Shown: positions 8,044-15,214 of the stretch, piece after piece
How positions within the stretch are numbered: the stretch's first letter is position 1
Layout of the letters: each line of letters opens with the position of its first letter
DNA from: Actinomycetes bacterium
GTDB taxonomy: Bacteria > Actinomycetota > Acidimicrobiia > Acidimicrobiales > RAAP-2
NCBI GenBank assembly: GCA_021791845.1
Contig: JAJYVT010000034.1
Location: forward strand, 1-32,910
Direction: 5' to 3'
Length of the DNA stretch: 32,910 nucleotides
The notes under the pieces: model-generated
The model's input: only the letters and a program-made list of their open reading frames with translations
The model's database searches: none
Told to the model about the DNA's origin: nothing
Translations under genes and position numbers: made by a program

Positions 8044-8804
8044 TGGCCGCCGACGCTCCGGGCCCCGACCGGCAGTCCGCCCCGGCCCGGAGCCTGGTGG
8101 TCGGGACGATCGCCGTGGCGGCGTCCTACTGGACCGTCATGTCCCCGTACTCCCAGCTGCTCGGCCCGTTCCCGTACCGCCACCGGACGTCGGAGCCGGT
8201 GGTGGCCCTGACGTTCGACGACGGGCCCAACGATCCGTACACGTCGCAGATCGCCGATCTCCTCCACGCATCCGGCGTCCCCGCCACCTTCTTCATGGTC
8301 GGCGCCTGCGTGGAGCGCCACCCGGAGACGGCCCGGCGCCTGGTCCGGGACGGGCACGTGCTCGGCAGCCATGGCTACTCGCACCGGATCCGGCGGTGTG
8401 CCGGTCGGGCGGTCCTGCGCGACGAGGTGCGACGTGCGGACGACGTGTTCGCACGGCACCTCGGGCTCCGACCCGCGCTGTTCCGACCGCCGTGGCTGTT
8501 GCGGACGCCGGGGCTGTTCGACCTGGCGGGAGAGGAGTCGCTGCAGCTGGTGTCCGGAGAGTTCGCCCACGTGCTCGAGGTGCTCCAGCCTTCGCCCACC
8601 CGCATCGCCCGGCGGGCGGTGGCCAAGGCGCGGCCCGGGAGCATCATCATCTTCCACGACGGCTTCGACTCGAAGGGTGGCGACCGGGCGAGCACGGTCG
8701 CTGCAACCGAGCTCGTCGTCGACGAGCTCTCCGCCCGCGGCTACCGCTTCACCACGGTCGATCGCCTCCTCGGCGTCGGTCCGTACCGCAATCCTGAGGT
8801 GTGA
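8043..8804 (+). CDS. Polysaccharide deacetylase (NodB domain)
   Basis: The 253-residue product has a NodB/carbohydrate esterase 4 domain: TFDDGPND (57-64, catalytic and metal-binding Asp), SHGYSH (metal-binding His pair), FRPPWLL, and a C-terminal IIFHDG motif. A hydrophobic stretch around residues 18-40 could anchor it in the membrane with the catalytic domain outside. Enzymes of this class remove N-acetyl (sometimes O-acetyl) groups from polysaccharides or glycolipids using a divalent metal. The gene starts at the ATG overlapping the stop of the upstream GT2 gene. The pair suggests synthesis followed by deacetylation of one glycan, as in exopolysaccharide or glycolipid pathways. The product identity is unknown. 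Confidence 0.9.
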   Translation: MAADAPGPDRQSAPARSLVVGTIAVAASYWTVMSPYSQLLGPFPYRHRTSEPVVALTFDDGPNDPYTSQIADLLHASGVPATFFMVGACVERHPETARRLVRDGHVLGSHGYSHRIRRCAGRAVLRDEVRRADDVFARHLGLRPALFRPPWLLRTPGLFDLAGEESLQLVSGEFAHVLEVLQPSPTRIARRAVAKARPGSIIIFHDGFDSKGGDRASTVAATELVVDELSARGYRFTTVDRLLGVGPYRNPEV

Positions 8805-8830
8805 TCGACGCGGCTGCCCGGCGTGGTCTC

Positions 8831-8844
8831 GGACCGGCCGGTCC
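8831..8844. terminator. Perfect 14-bp palindrome between convergent genes
   Basis: GGACCGGCCGGTCC is a perfect palindrome followed on the plus strand by CCC. It lies 26 bases after the deacetylase stop and 29 bases from the end of the convergent cyclodeaminase gene, so a two-way terminator is plausible. There is no U-tract, and such palindromes arise easily in GC-rich DNA. Confidence 0.3.
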
Positions 8845-8873
8845 CCCGACGTCCCTTCGCATCCGACGCCGGC

Positions 8874-9431
8874 TCACCGGGCGGCCCGCAACGCTGCCTC
8901 TGCCGACGAGAGGCTCGAGAGGACCGTCGCGCGCTCGGGCGCTCCCAGTGAGTGCACGTCGATGCGGACGAGGGCTGCCGCCGCTCGGGCCGACGCCTCG
9001 GCCAGCTCGAGCGCAACCTGCGCGTCGCCGGCAAGGCGCTGGTTCCCGTCGCCCCGCAATCGTCGCAGGACGGGGGTGAGCGCCGCCCCCGCCCGGACGA
9101 TCTCGAGCGGGACCTCAGCTGCTCGCCTCGCCGCCTCCTGGGCCGCCCGGCCCTGCCCGGCGCCGGCCCCGCCGGCAGTGCCCGGATAGAGGGCACTGAC
9201 CACCGCCTCGTCCGCCGCTGCGAGCTCGAGGGCGTGCCGCCGTACGGCGTCCGCCTGGGATGCCAGCGAGTCGGCGTCGCCGATGACGCCGACGGAGAAG
9301 CGCGCCACCATTGCCCCGAGGGCCGCGGCGGCGGCGAGGGCGACCGCGGCCACCGCCCCCCCGCCGGGCGTGGCACTGCGGTCCGCGACGGCGTCCAGCC
9401 AGTCGCCGAGACGGATGTCGCTGCCGGTCAC
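8874..9431 (-). CDS. Cyclodeaminase/cyclohydrolase family protein (FTCD-type)
   Basis: This 185-residue protein matches the formiminotransferase-cyclodeaminase/methenyl-THF cyclohydrolase family: an N-terminal RLGDWLDAVADRSATPGGGAV motif region (Gly-rich loop at about 20-25) followed by long Ala-rich helices, with a length near the usual 180-210. Members either release ammonia from formimino-THF or hydrolyse methenyl-THF. The GTG at 9431 begins 10 bases after the fhs stop on the same strand, which favours a folate one-carbon role linking 10-formyl- and methenyl-THF. The start rests on the conserved N-terminus; an upstream in-frame extension would run into fhs. No clear ribosome-binding site is seen, so coupling to fhs translation is likely. 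Which of the two activities it has cannot be told from sequence alone. Confidence 0.83.
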   Translation of the reverse strand: MTGSDIRLGDWLDAVADRSATPGGGAVAAVALAAAAALGAMVARFSVGVIGDADSLASQADAVRRHALELAAADEAVVSALYPGTAGGAGAGQGRAAQEAARRAAEVPLEIVRAGAALTPVLRRLRGDGNQRLAGDAQVALELAEASARAAAALVRIDVHSLGAPERATVLSSLSSAEAALRAAR

Positions 9432-9441
9432 CGCCGTGGGC

Positions 9442-11133
9442 TCAGGAGAGTCCGACGATCTCGCCGTGCTCGTCGATGTCGATGTGGAACGCCGCCGGGT
9501 CGGACCCGAGCCCGGGCATGGTCCGCATGTCGCCACAGATCGGGTAGATGAACCCCGCGCCGACCGACGCCCGCACCTCGCGCACGGGGAGCCGCCAGCC
9601 CGTCGGCGCACCCTTGAGCGACGGGTCGGACGAGATGGACAGATGGGTCTTGGCGATGCACACCGGAAGGTCGGCGAAGCCGTTCCGCTCGTAGGTGTCG
9701 AGCTGCCTGGCGGCGGTGGGGGAGTAGTCGACGCCGGCAGCGCCGTAGATCCTGGTGGCGACGGTCTCGATCTTCTCCCGCAGGCTGGCGGTGTCGGGGT
9801 AGAGGACGTGGAAGGAGCTCTCCTCCTCGGCCGCCTCCGCCACCACCTCGGCGAGTGCTGCCGCGCCCCGCCCGCCGTCGGCGAAGTGCGTCGTCACCAC
9901 GGCCCGGACCCCGAGCGAAGCGGCCAGCTCCGTGAGGGCCTTGTGCTCGGACGGGAAGTCCTCGGGGAAGGCGTTGATGGCCACCACCGGGGTCACGCCG
10001 TGCAGGCGGACGTTCTCGATCTGCTTCAGCAGGTTCGCCCCGCCCGCGACCACGTCGTCGGGGCTCTCGGCCAGAAGCTCGGGAGGGAGCGGCTTGCCGG
10101 CAACGATGCGGTACTTGCCCGAGTGGGCCTTCGATGCCCGGACCGTCGTCACCACCACCGCCGCGTCGGGGACCAGCCCGGACGTCCGGCACTTGATGTT
10201 GAAGAAGCGCTCGGCTCCCATGTCGGCGCCGAACCCGGCCTCGGTGATCAGGAAGTCCCCGGTGTGGATCCCGATCAGGTCGGCGACGACCGACGAGTTG
10301 CCGTGGGCGATGTTGCCGAACGGGCCGGTGTGGACGAGCACCGGGGTGTGCTCCAGGGTCTGCACCAGGTTCGGCTTCAGGGCGTCACGCAAGATGACGG
10401 CCATGGCGCCGGCCCCCCGCAGCTGCTCGGCCGTGACCGGCTCACCCGATCGGGTGTAGCCGACCACGATCCGACCCAGTCGAAGGCGCAGGTCCTGGAG
10501 CGAGGTGGACAGGGCGAGCACGGCCATGACCTCGGAGGCGGCGGTGATGTCGAAGCCGGTCTGGCGGGCGACGCCGTCCTCGGCACCGCCCAGGCCGACG
10601 ACGATGTTGCGCAGGGCGCGGTCGTTCACGTCGAGCACCCGGCGCCAGGTGACGTTGTTGGCGTCGAGGCCGAGCGCGTTGCCGTGATAGAGGTGATTGT
10701 CGAGGATCGCCGCCAGCATGTTGTGAGCGGCGGTGACGGCGTGCATGTCGCCGGTCAGGTGGAGGTTCAGCGCCTCGAAGGGAACGGCCTGGCTGTAGCC
10801 GCCTCCGGCCGCCCCGCCCTTGATCCCGAAGGTCGGCCCCATCGATCCCTGGCGGATGGCGACCGTGGCCCTCCTCCCGATCGCGGCCATCCCCTGACCG
10901 AGCCCGATGGCGGTGGTCGTCTTTCCCTCCCCGAGCGGGGTCGGGGTGACGGCCGTGACCACCACGTAGCGGGCAGTCGGCCACTCGGCGAGGTCGTCGA
11001 CGGCCTCCAGGCGGATCTTTGCCACGTGCTCCCCGTAGGGCTCGAGGAGCTCCTCGGGGATGTGCATGGCCGAGGCGACGTCGGCGATCGGCGCCAGCTT
11101 CGTCGCCCGGCTGATCTCGAGAGAGGTCTTGAT
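9442..11133 (-). CDS. fhs: Formate-tetrahydrofolate ligase, apparent ATC start
   Basis: The enzyme makes 10-formyl-THF from formate, THF and ATP in the cytoplasm. Family marks are the P-loop TPTPLGEGKTT, the RQGSMGPTFGIKGGAAGGGYSQ region, and the C-terminal GDMRTMPGLGSDPAA. From the first canonical start (ATG 11067) it has 541 residues and lacks the usual N-terminal helix. In frame upstream of that ATG the DNA encodes KTSLEISRATKLAPIADVAS, a normal FTHFS N-terminus that in relatives reads M-K-(T/S)-D-I-E-I-A. The codon where Met is expected is ATC (11133-11131), the first stop upstream is TAG 11145-11143, and no ATG, GTG or TTG lies between. A TAGGAT -10 hexamer ends six bases before ATC. The extended protein is 563 residues. 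A one-base error or mutation is the alternative. Confidence 0.9.
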   Translation of the reverse strand: MKTSLEISRATKLAPIADVASAMHIPEELLEPYGEHVAKIRLEAVDDLAEWPTARYVVVTAVTPTPLGEGKTTTAIGLGQGMAAIGRRATVAIRQGSMGPTFGIKGGAAGGGYSQAVPFEALNLHLTGDMHAVTAAHNMLAAILDNHLYHGNALGLDANNVTWRRVLDVNDRALRNIVVGLGGAEDGVARQTGFDITAASEVMAVLALSTSLQDLRLRLGRIVVGYTRSGEPVTAEQLRGAGAMAVILRDALKPNLVQTLEHTPVLVHTGPFGNIAHGNSSVVADLIGIHTGDFLITEAGFGADMGAERFFNIKCRTSGLVPDAAVVVTTVRASKAHSGKYRIVAGKPLPPELLAESPDDVVAGGANLLKQIENVRLHGVTPVVAINAFPEDFPSEHKALTELAASLGVRAVVTTHFADGGRGAAALAEVVAEAAEEESSFHVLYPDTASLREKIETVATRIYGAAGVDYSPTAARQLDTYERNGFADLPVCIAKTHLSISSDPSLKGAPTGWRLPVREVRASVGAGFIYPICGDMRTMPGLGSDPAAFHIDIDEHGEIVGLS

Positions 11134-11139
11134 GGTTGC

Positions 11140-11145
11140 ATCCTA
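11140..11145 (-). promoter_or_regulatory. -10 hexamer TAGGAT upstream of fhs
   Basis: On the minus strand TAGGAT is followed by six bases (GCAACC) and then the ATC codon at 11133. This is the spacing seen at other leaderless-looking genes here. The first three bases are also the in-frame stop that bounds the fhs reading frame. Confidence 0.45.
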
Positions 11146-11171
11146 CGCGCATGTGTCGGGGGCCACCGGGA

Positions 11172-11453
11172 TCAGGCATCACCGTGCAGGAGCGATCGCA
11201 ATCGGCGCGCCAGGACCTCCTCGTCGTCCCCGGCGCTTGTGATCTCGACGACCTTCCTGCGGCTGGTTGGTCCCCGGACCAAGGTGACCGCCCGTGGTGG
11301 CACGTCGAGTGCCGCGGCGAGCGCTCGGAGGGCGGCACGGGTCGCCCTTCCCCCGACCGCAGGCTCGGTCACCCGCACCACGAGGGCGCCGTCGTGCGCG
11401 TCACCCACTCGGGGTCTCGATGCGCTCGGCCGAACGAGGATCTCCACGCGCAC
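11172..11453 (-). CDS. DUF167 (YggU-like) family protein
   Basis: The 93-residue product has the DUF167 pattern: VRVEILVRPSASRPRVGDAH at the start, a central LVVRVTEPAVGGRATRAALRALA, and RGPTSRRKVVEI near the C-terminus. Members are small alpha/beta proteins of about 70-100 residues with no established function, often near membrane-protein or cell-division genes. GTG 11453 is chosen because the conserved part begins there and GGGGAAG lies about ten bases upstream. An in-frame ATG at 11525 would add 24 poorly conserved-looking residues. The gene is read toward fhs, with 38 bases between its stop and the fhs start, so co-transcription is possible although fhs has its own -10 element. Confidence 0.72.
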   Translation of the reverse strand: MRVEILVRPSASRPRVGDAHDGALVVRVTEPAVGGRATRAALRALAAALDVPPRAVTLVRGPTSRRKVVEITSAGDDEEVLARRLRSLLHGDA

Positions 11454-11659
11454 GATCCGAGTCTTCCCCAGGGCTGGAGCCGGGCTCGTGACATCGAGCG
11501 TCCGGCCGGCTCGCTGGCGTACCATCGGACCTGCAGCCCGATGACGTGCCGAGCCGGAGTCTCGGCGGCACGCCGGTGCAGGCCGGAGCGGCTCCCGCAG
11601 CGCTCCCCGAGCGGAACGGAGGGCCTCGCGTGGAGGAGGCGGCTCAGGACGGAGGAACC

Positions 11660-12160
11660 GTGCAGGGATCCCCGGGGTTCGAGCGGGCCCTGGAGGGTCT
11701 ACGAGCGACCGGAGCCAGCGCGACGATCCGCACACTGGTCGAGCTCCTGGCCAAGCACGGGGCGGAGGAGGGCCGCATCCTCTCCGAGTACGAGCATGCG
11801 TCGGAGTCGGTGACCGATCCTGCAGCCCGCTACCTGATCGACCTCATCCTCGAGGACGAGCGCCGGCACCACCGAGTCCTCGTCGAGCTGGCGACAGCGA
11901 TGGCCTGGGGCACATTCGACAAGACGGCGAGCCCCGTCCCTCCGCTCGGCTGGCATCTGGCCGAGGAGCTCAGCTCGGCGATCGGGACGCTGCGCAAGTA
12001 CGAGGAGGAGGACCGTCGCGAGCTGGAGGCGCTGCGGAAGCGGCTCCGTCCGTTCGAGGACACCACGTTGTGGAGCCTCATGGTGCAGATGATGATCCTC
12101 GACACCGAGAAGCACGCCAAGATCCTCGAGTTCCTCGAGCAGCATTCGCGAGGGGACTGA
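11660..12160 (+). CDS. Ferritin-like/helical-bundle protein of unknown function
   Basis: The 166-residue product is predicted to be almost entirely helical. It has Glu/His pairs spaced as in ferritin-like or rubrerythrin-type bundles: KHGAEEGRILSEYEH near 35-50, LEDERRHHRVL near 67-77, and ILDTEKHAKILEFLEQH at the C-terminus. These could form a di-metal site, but the full EXXH set is not certain. GTG 11660 is preceded by GGAGGAACC, an almost ideal ribosome-binding site; upstream in-frame starts (ATG 11546 and a GTG near 11630) would add a Pro/Gly/Ala-rich tail without such a site. It is divergent from the DUF167 gene and 155 bases before the beta-helix gene. Function unknown; metal storage or oxygen chemistry is only a suggestion. 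Confidence 0.68.
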   Translation: MQGSPGFERALEGLRATGASATIRTLVELLAKHGAEEGRILSEYEHASESVTDPAARYLIDLILEDERRHHRVLVELATAMAWGTFDKTASPVPPLGWHLAEELSSAIGTLRKYEEEDRRELEALRKRLRPFEDTTLWSLMVQMMILDTEKHAKILEFLEQHSRGD

Positions 12161-12315
12161 GGGCGGGTTCGCGAGGGGACCGACCGAGCTGGCCGGCGTC
12201 CCCGTGGCCGCAGCGGTGCACCTGGGTTGCTCTCGAGCGCCAAAGGTGCGATCCTCTGCGAGTACCGCAGCCGCACGGACGTGCGCGCGTCCGCACGCCG
12301 ACGGAAGGAGAGGTC

Positions 12316-14100
12316 ATGGGTCTTGGACGGAGGATCCGAGGATCGATGAGCGGTGCCCTGCTGTTCGGGGCCCTGCCAGTCGTCACGTTGGCTGGCGTCG
12401 GGGGAGCGGTGGCGCTCAGCCAACCGTCCGGGGCGGCCACAGCGAGCTGCACCCAGGCGGGGAGCACCGGGCTCACGGCGGCCAAAATGGTCACGTCGTC
12501 GACGACGCTCTCCGGTGCCACTGTCACAGCGACGGGCTGCGACGTGGGCATCTACGTCGCCCCCACAACGGCGACAGTCACGATCGACAACGTCACCGTC
12601 ACCGGTGCCAACGACCACGGCATCTTCGTCCAGGACGCCAGCCACGTCACCATCTCGACATCGACGGTCAAGGGCAACGGCGTCGCTCCGACCAAGGGCA
12701 TCAACGAGAACAAGGCCATCGAGCTGGTGGGCACGTCGGACTCGACCGTCCATCACGACACGGTGACCGGCAACCTGGCCGACGGCGGGATCGGCATCGC
12801 CGACGACGGTGCCATCGACCCCGGCGCCCCGGCACCGGGGACGCCGCACACCGCCAAGACAGACACGGTGTCGACAAACACCGTCACAGGCAACTACAGC
12901 GGCTGCGGGATCGTCTTCGCCGCCTACAACAAGGGACCGACAGCCGGCATCAGCGGCGGCACCATCTCGGGGAACACCGACACCGGTGCGCCGGGGAAGT
13001 TCGGCCCCCACGGGCCGGTGATCGGCGGCGTGGTGGTCGCGGCCGACGCTCCGGGCGCCTCGGTGTCGGGGGTGACGGTCACCGGCAACACCATCACCGG
13101 CTCGGCCATCCCCGGCATCGTCGTCCACTCCAACGCGCCGGGCGATTCCGTCTCCAGCACCACCATCACCAAGAACAACTTGACGGCCGACGGCTGGCTT
13201 GCCACCGACGGCCCGCCCAAGCCGGCTGCGATCGTGATCGCGACCTCACCCATCCCGCCGCCCGCCGGCCCGACGCTGAGCGGGACCACCGTGACCGGTA
13301 ACACCATCAGTGGCGTGTTCGACGGGATCTGGGTGGCCGGCGCGACGGGGACGGTCACCAGTCCGAACACGATCACGACGGCCCCGGGCGGCAATGCGGT
13401 CTACCTCGTGCCGGCTCCCGGGTCGGGCTACTGGCTGACGACCACCACCGGCGAGGTCTCCTCCTTCGGGAGCGCCGGCTCCTACGGTTCGATGAGCAAG
13501 ACAGCCCTGACCGCTCCCGTGGTCGGCATGGCCCCCACGCTCGACCAGGGCGGCTACTGGCTGGCCGCGTCGAACGGCGGGGTCTCCGCCTTCGGTGACG
13601 CCACCTCCTACGGCTCGATGGCCGGCAAGCCGCTGGCCTCGCCCGTCGTCGGCATCGCCGCCACCCCGGTCGCCCCGGCGGCGCCCGGCGGCACGTCGAC
13701 ACCGGCGGGCAAGGGCTACTGGCTGGTGGCGAAGGACGGCGGGATCTTCAGCTTCGGGGACGCCCAGTTCTACGGCTCGACCGGGGCGATGCACCTGAAC
13801 GCCCCCATCGTGGGCATGGCGGCCACGCCCGACGGCAAGGGCTACTGGCTCGTCGCCGCCGACGGCGGGATCTTCACCTTCGGGGACGCCCACTTCTACG
13901 GCTCGACCGGGGCGATGCACCTGAACGCCCCCATCGTGGGCATGGCGGCGACGCCGGCCGGGGGCGGCTACTGGCTGATGGCCAAGGACGGCGGGATCTT
14001 CACCTTCGGGGATGCCGCCTTCATGGGGTCGGACGGCGGCAAGCCGCTCAATGGTCCGGTGCTGGGCGGTGCCGCGGTCGGCGTGACCGGGTCGGCGTAG
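12316..14100 (+). CDS. Secreted beta-helix protein with C-terminal GYWLVA-type repeats
   Basis: This 594-residue protein starts with a signal peptide: basic GRRIRG, a hydrophobic core at about 13-35, and a likely cleavage site after SGAATA. Residues about 40-365 have repeated TVTGN/TITGN/GI-V units typical of right-handed parallel beta-helices (NosD/pectate-lyase-like). From about residue 370 there are five repeats of a unit like GYWLVAKDGGIFTFGDAxFYGS...LNxPIVGMAATP, usually about 42 residues, which may form a beta-propeller-like or surface-binding domain. Such repeats are frequent in Acidimicrobiia exoproteins. No catalytic residues were recognised. GGAAGGAGAGG precedes ATG 12316. It is probably an extracellular structural or carbohydrate-binding protein; the ligand is unknown. 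Repeats three and four are nearly identical in DNA. Confidence 0.8.
   Translation: MGLGRRIRGSMSGALLFGALPVVTLAGVGGAVALSQPSGAATASCTQAGSTGLTAAKMVTSSTTLSGATVTATGCDVGIYVAPTTATVTIDNVTVTGANDHGIFVQDASHVTISTSTVKGNGVAPTKGINENKAIELVGTSDSTVHHDTVTGNLADGGIGIADDGAIDPGAPAPGTPHTAKTDTVSTNTVTGNYSGCGIVFAAYNKGPTAGISGGTISGNTDTGAPGKFGPHGPVIGGVVVAADAPGASVSGVTVTGNTITGSAIPGIVVHSNAPGDSVSSTTITKNNLTADGWLATDGPPKPAAIVIATSPIPPPAGPTLSGTTVTGNTISGVFDGIWVAGATGTVTSPNTITTAPGGNAVYLVPAPGSGYWLTTTTGEVSSFGSAGSYGSMSKTALTAPVVGMAPTLDQGGYWLAASNGGVSAFGDATSYGSMAGKPLASPVVGIAATPVAPAAPGGTSTPAGKGYWLVAKDGGIFSFGDAQFYGSTGAMHLNAPIVGMAATPDGKGYWLVAADGGIFTFGDAHFYGSTGAMHLNAPIVGMAATPAGGGYWLMAKDGGIFTFGDAAFMGSDGGKPLNGPVLGGAAVGVTGSA
13711..13962 (+). repeat. 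Two near-identical 126-bp tandem repeats inside the beta-helix gene
   Basis: Units 13711-13836 and 13837-13962 each encode 42 residues starting KGYWLVA. They are identical over the long central part (GGCTCGACCGGGGCGATGCA and its flanks) and differ mainly at the ends and in one AKD/AAD codon block. The other three units in the same domain are far more diverged, so this pair looks like a recent duplication or gene conversion. Confidence 0.85.
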
Positions 14101-14139
14101 CGCGCTGGGCCTGACGGGGTCGGCGTACGCGGTGGGCCT
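14085..14139 (+). repeat. Imperfect 27/28-bp tandem duplication over a stop codon
   Basis: 14085-14112 and 14113-14139 share the core GGGTCGGCGTA...GGGCCT. The first copy contains the TAG stop of the beta-helix gene. The second lies in the 3' flank and has lost the stop by a one-base difference (GTAGCG to GTACG). A third, degenerate trace follows. Confidence 0.65.
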
Positions 14140-14261
14140 GGTGCGGTCAGCCTGAGGGGATCGGCGCGCTCAGCCGACGCCAGGTCGCTTCAGCGCCTGC
14201 TGGACCGCCGACCGTGCGCACGCCCCCGTCCGCGCGCATGCCGATTCCGACGCTCAGCGGC

Positions 14262-15098
14262 TCAGGGAGCGTCCTCCCACCACCACGCGAGCCCGCTCAC
14301 GCCCGGACCGGTGTGGAGCATCATCGGCGGGGACAGCTCGGCGACAAAGGAGGTGGCCGGGACGACGTGCCGACGGACGATGTCGAGCAGGCGGTCGGCC
14401 GATCCGCGCTCGTGCCCGTGGAGCGCGGCGAGATGCAGGTGATGGCGCCGCAGGCCGTGGGGCTGGAGGTCGTGCGCCTCGCGGACGATCTCCCGGGCGA
14501 CCCGCCGCTCGGCCGCGGGCAGGCCGAAGGCCGGTCGCATCCGGCGAACGGCGCCGTCCCGCACTTCGAAGAGCGGCCGCACGCCGACCCGGCCGGTGGC
14601 GGCCACCACTCCCGGGACCCGCCCGGACCGGGCCAGCTCGTCCAGCTGTGCGATCAGCGCCACGAGCCGCACCTGTCGGGACACCTCGGACGCTCTGGCG
14701 GCGACCACGGCGAGCGGGTCGCCGCCCGTCGCGCTCCGGAACGCGGCCTGCGCCACGAGACCCTGGCCGACGGTGGCGGTCCGGCTGTCCAGCACCTCGA
14801 CCCGGTGGCCGCCCGCACGAGCGGATGTCGCCGCCAGGCGGGCGGCGCCAAAGGCGGCCGAGAACGCCGACGCGACCGTGAGCACGAGGACGCCGTTCCC
14901 GCGGTCCGCCTGCTCGATCGCCTCGAGGAAGGCGCCCGGGGACGGTGCGGCGGTTCCCGGGTGCCCGGCGGCACCACGGGCGGCGGGGCTCGCTGCCGGC
15001 GTGCTGCCGTCCTCACGTTGCAGGGGCACGACGCGCACGGCATCGCGCAGCTCACGGGGGAGGGAGACCCCGCCGTCGCAGACGATGCCGACGGTCAC
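14262..15098 (-). CDS. DegV family fatty-acid-binding protein
   Basis: The 278-residue length is normal for DegV. The N-terminus TVGIVCDGGVSLPRELR is the family's first beta-strand and loop, with Asp/Gly where DegV has TDSTADLP. EVLDSRTATVGQGLVA matches the conserved DSxxxSxGxG segment near residue 130. DegV/FakB proteins bind a fatty acid and, with a DhaK-like kinase (FakA), feed exogenous fatty acids into phospholipid synthesis; no such kinase gene is visible here. The C-terminus is atypically His-rich (LRRHHLHLAALHGHE). GTG 15098 overlaps the stop of a possible 39-codon ORF (GTGA) and has no ribosome-binding site of its own. The Pro/Ala-rich insertion near residues 35-55 is unusual. Confidence 0.8.
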   Translation of the reverse strand: MTVGIVCDGGVSLPRELRDAVRVVPLQREDGSTPAASPAARGAAGHPGTAAPSPGAFLEAIEQADRGNGVLVLTVASAFSAAFGAARLAATSARAGGHRVEVLDSRTATVGQGLVAQAAFRSATGGDPLAVVAARASEVSRQVRLVALIAQLDELARSGRVPGVVAATGRVGVRPLFEVRDGAVRRMRPAFGLPAAERRVAREIVREAHDLQPHGLRRHHLHLAALHGHERGSADRLLDIVRRHVVPATSFVAELSPPMMLHTGPGVSGLAWWWEDAP

Positions 15099-15214
15099 GC
15101 GGTCCGGGTCGCGCGCTGCGCGCTCTCGACCGCAGTCAATTCGCCGAGCGCCTCCGTGGGACTCCGGATCGACCTGCGCGCCGCGGCCAGCGCCGCGGCC
15201 AGCGCCGCGGTCAA
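15095..15214 (-). CDS. Possible 39-residue small protein linking two genes
   Basis: Between the unrecognised upstream gene and degV lies an ORF starting at TTG 15214-15212, which overlaps the upstream stop (TTGA). It ends at TGA 15097-15095, which overlaps the degV GTG (GTGA). The peptide begins with an Ala/Leu repeat (TAALAAALAAARR) and ends polar (ESAQRATRTA). About 36 of 39 third codon positions are G or C, more than at first or second positions, as in genuine genes here. It fills a gap that otherwise holds nothing. Against it: the first third is a 12-bp repeat that biases every frame, the start is TTG, and I know no homologue. It could also be a decayed or frameshifted tail of the upstream protein. 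Confidence 0.35.
   Translation of the reverse strand: MTAALAAALAAARRSIRSPTEALGELTAVESAQRATRTA
15178..15210 (+). repeat. 12-bp tandem repeat, about 2.75 copies
   Basis: The unit GCGCCGCGGCCA occurs at 15178-15189 and 15190-15201, then as nine bases of a third copy to 15210. Each unit contains the CCGCGG palindrome. It lies directly after the stop codon of the minus-strand gene ending at 15211. Read in the small minus-strand ORF it encodes an A-A-L-A repeat. Confidence 0.85.

Noticed and set aside
10767..11141. ATG at 11141 (minus) as the fhs start
   Set aside because: It is out of frame with fhs and its peptide (MQPSRPLSRS...) is unlike any FTHFS.
9283..11544. 753-codon plus-strand ORF antisense to fhs
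   Set aside because: It is a GC-driven shadow: its translation is Asp/Gly/Arg/His-rich and the opposite strand encodes a complete FTHFS.
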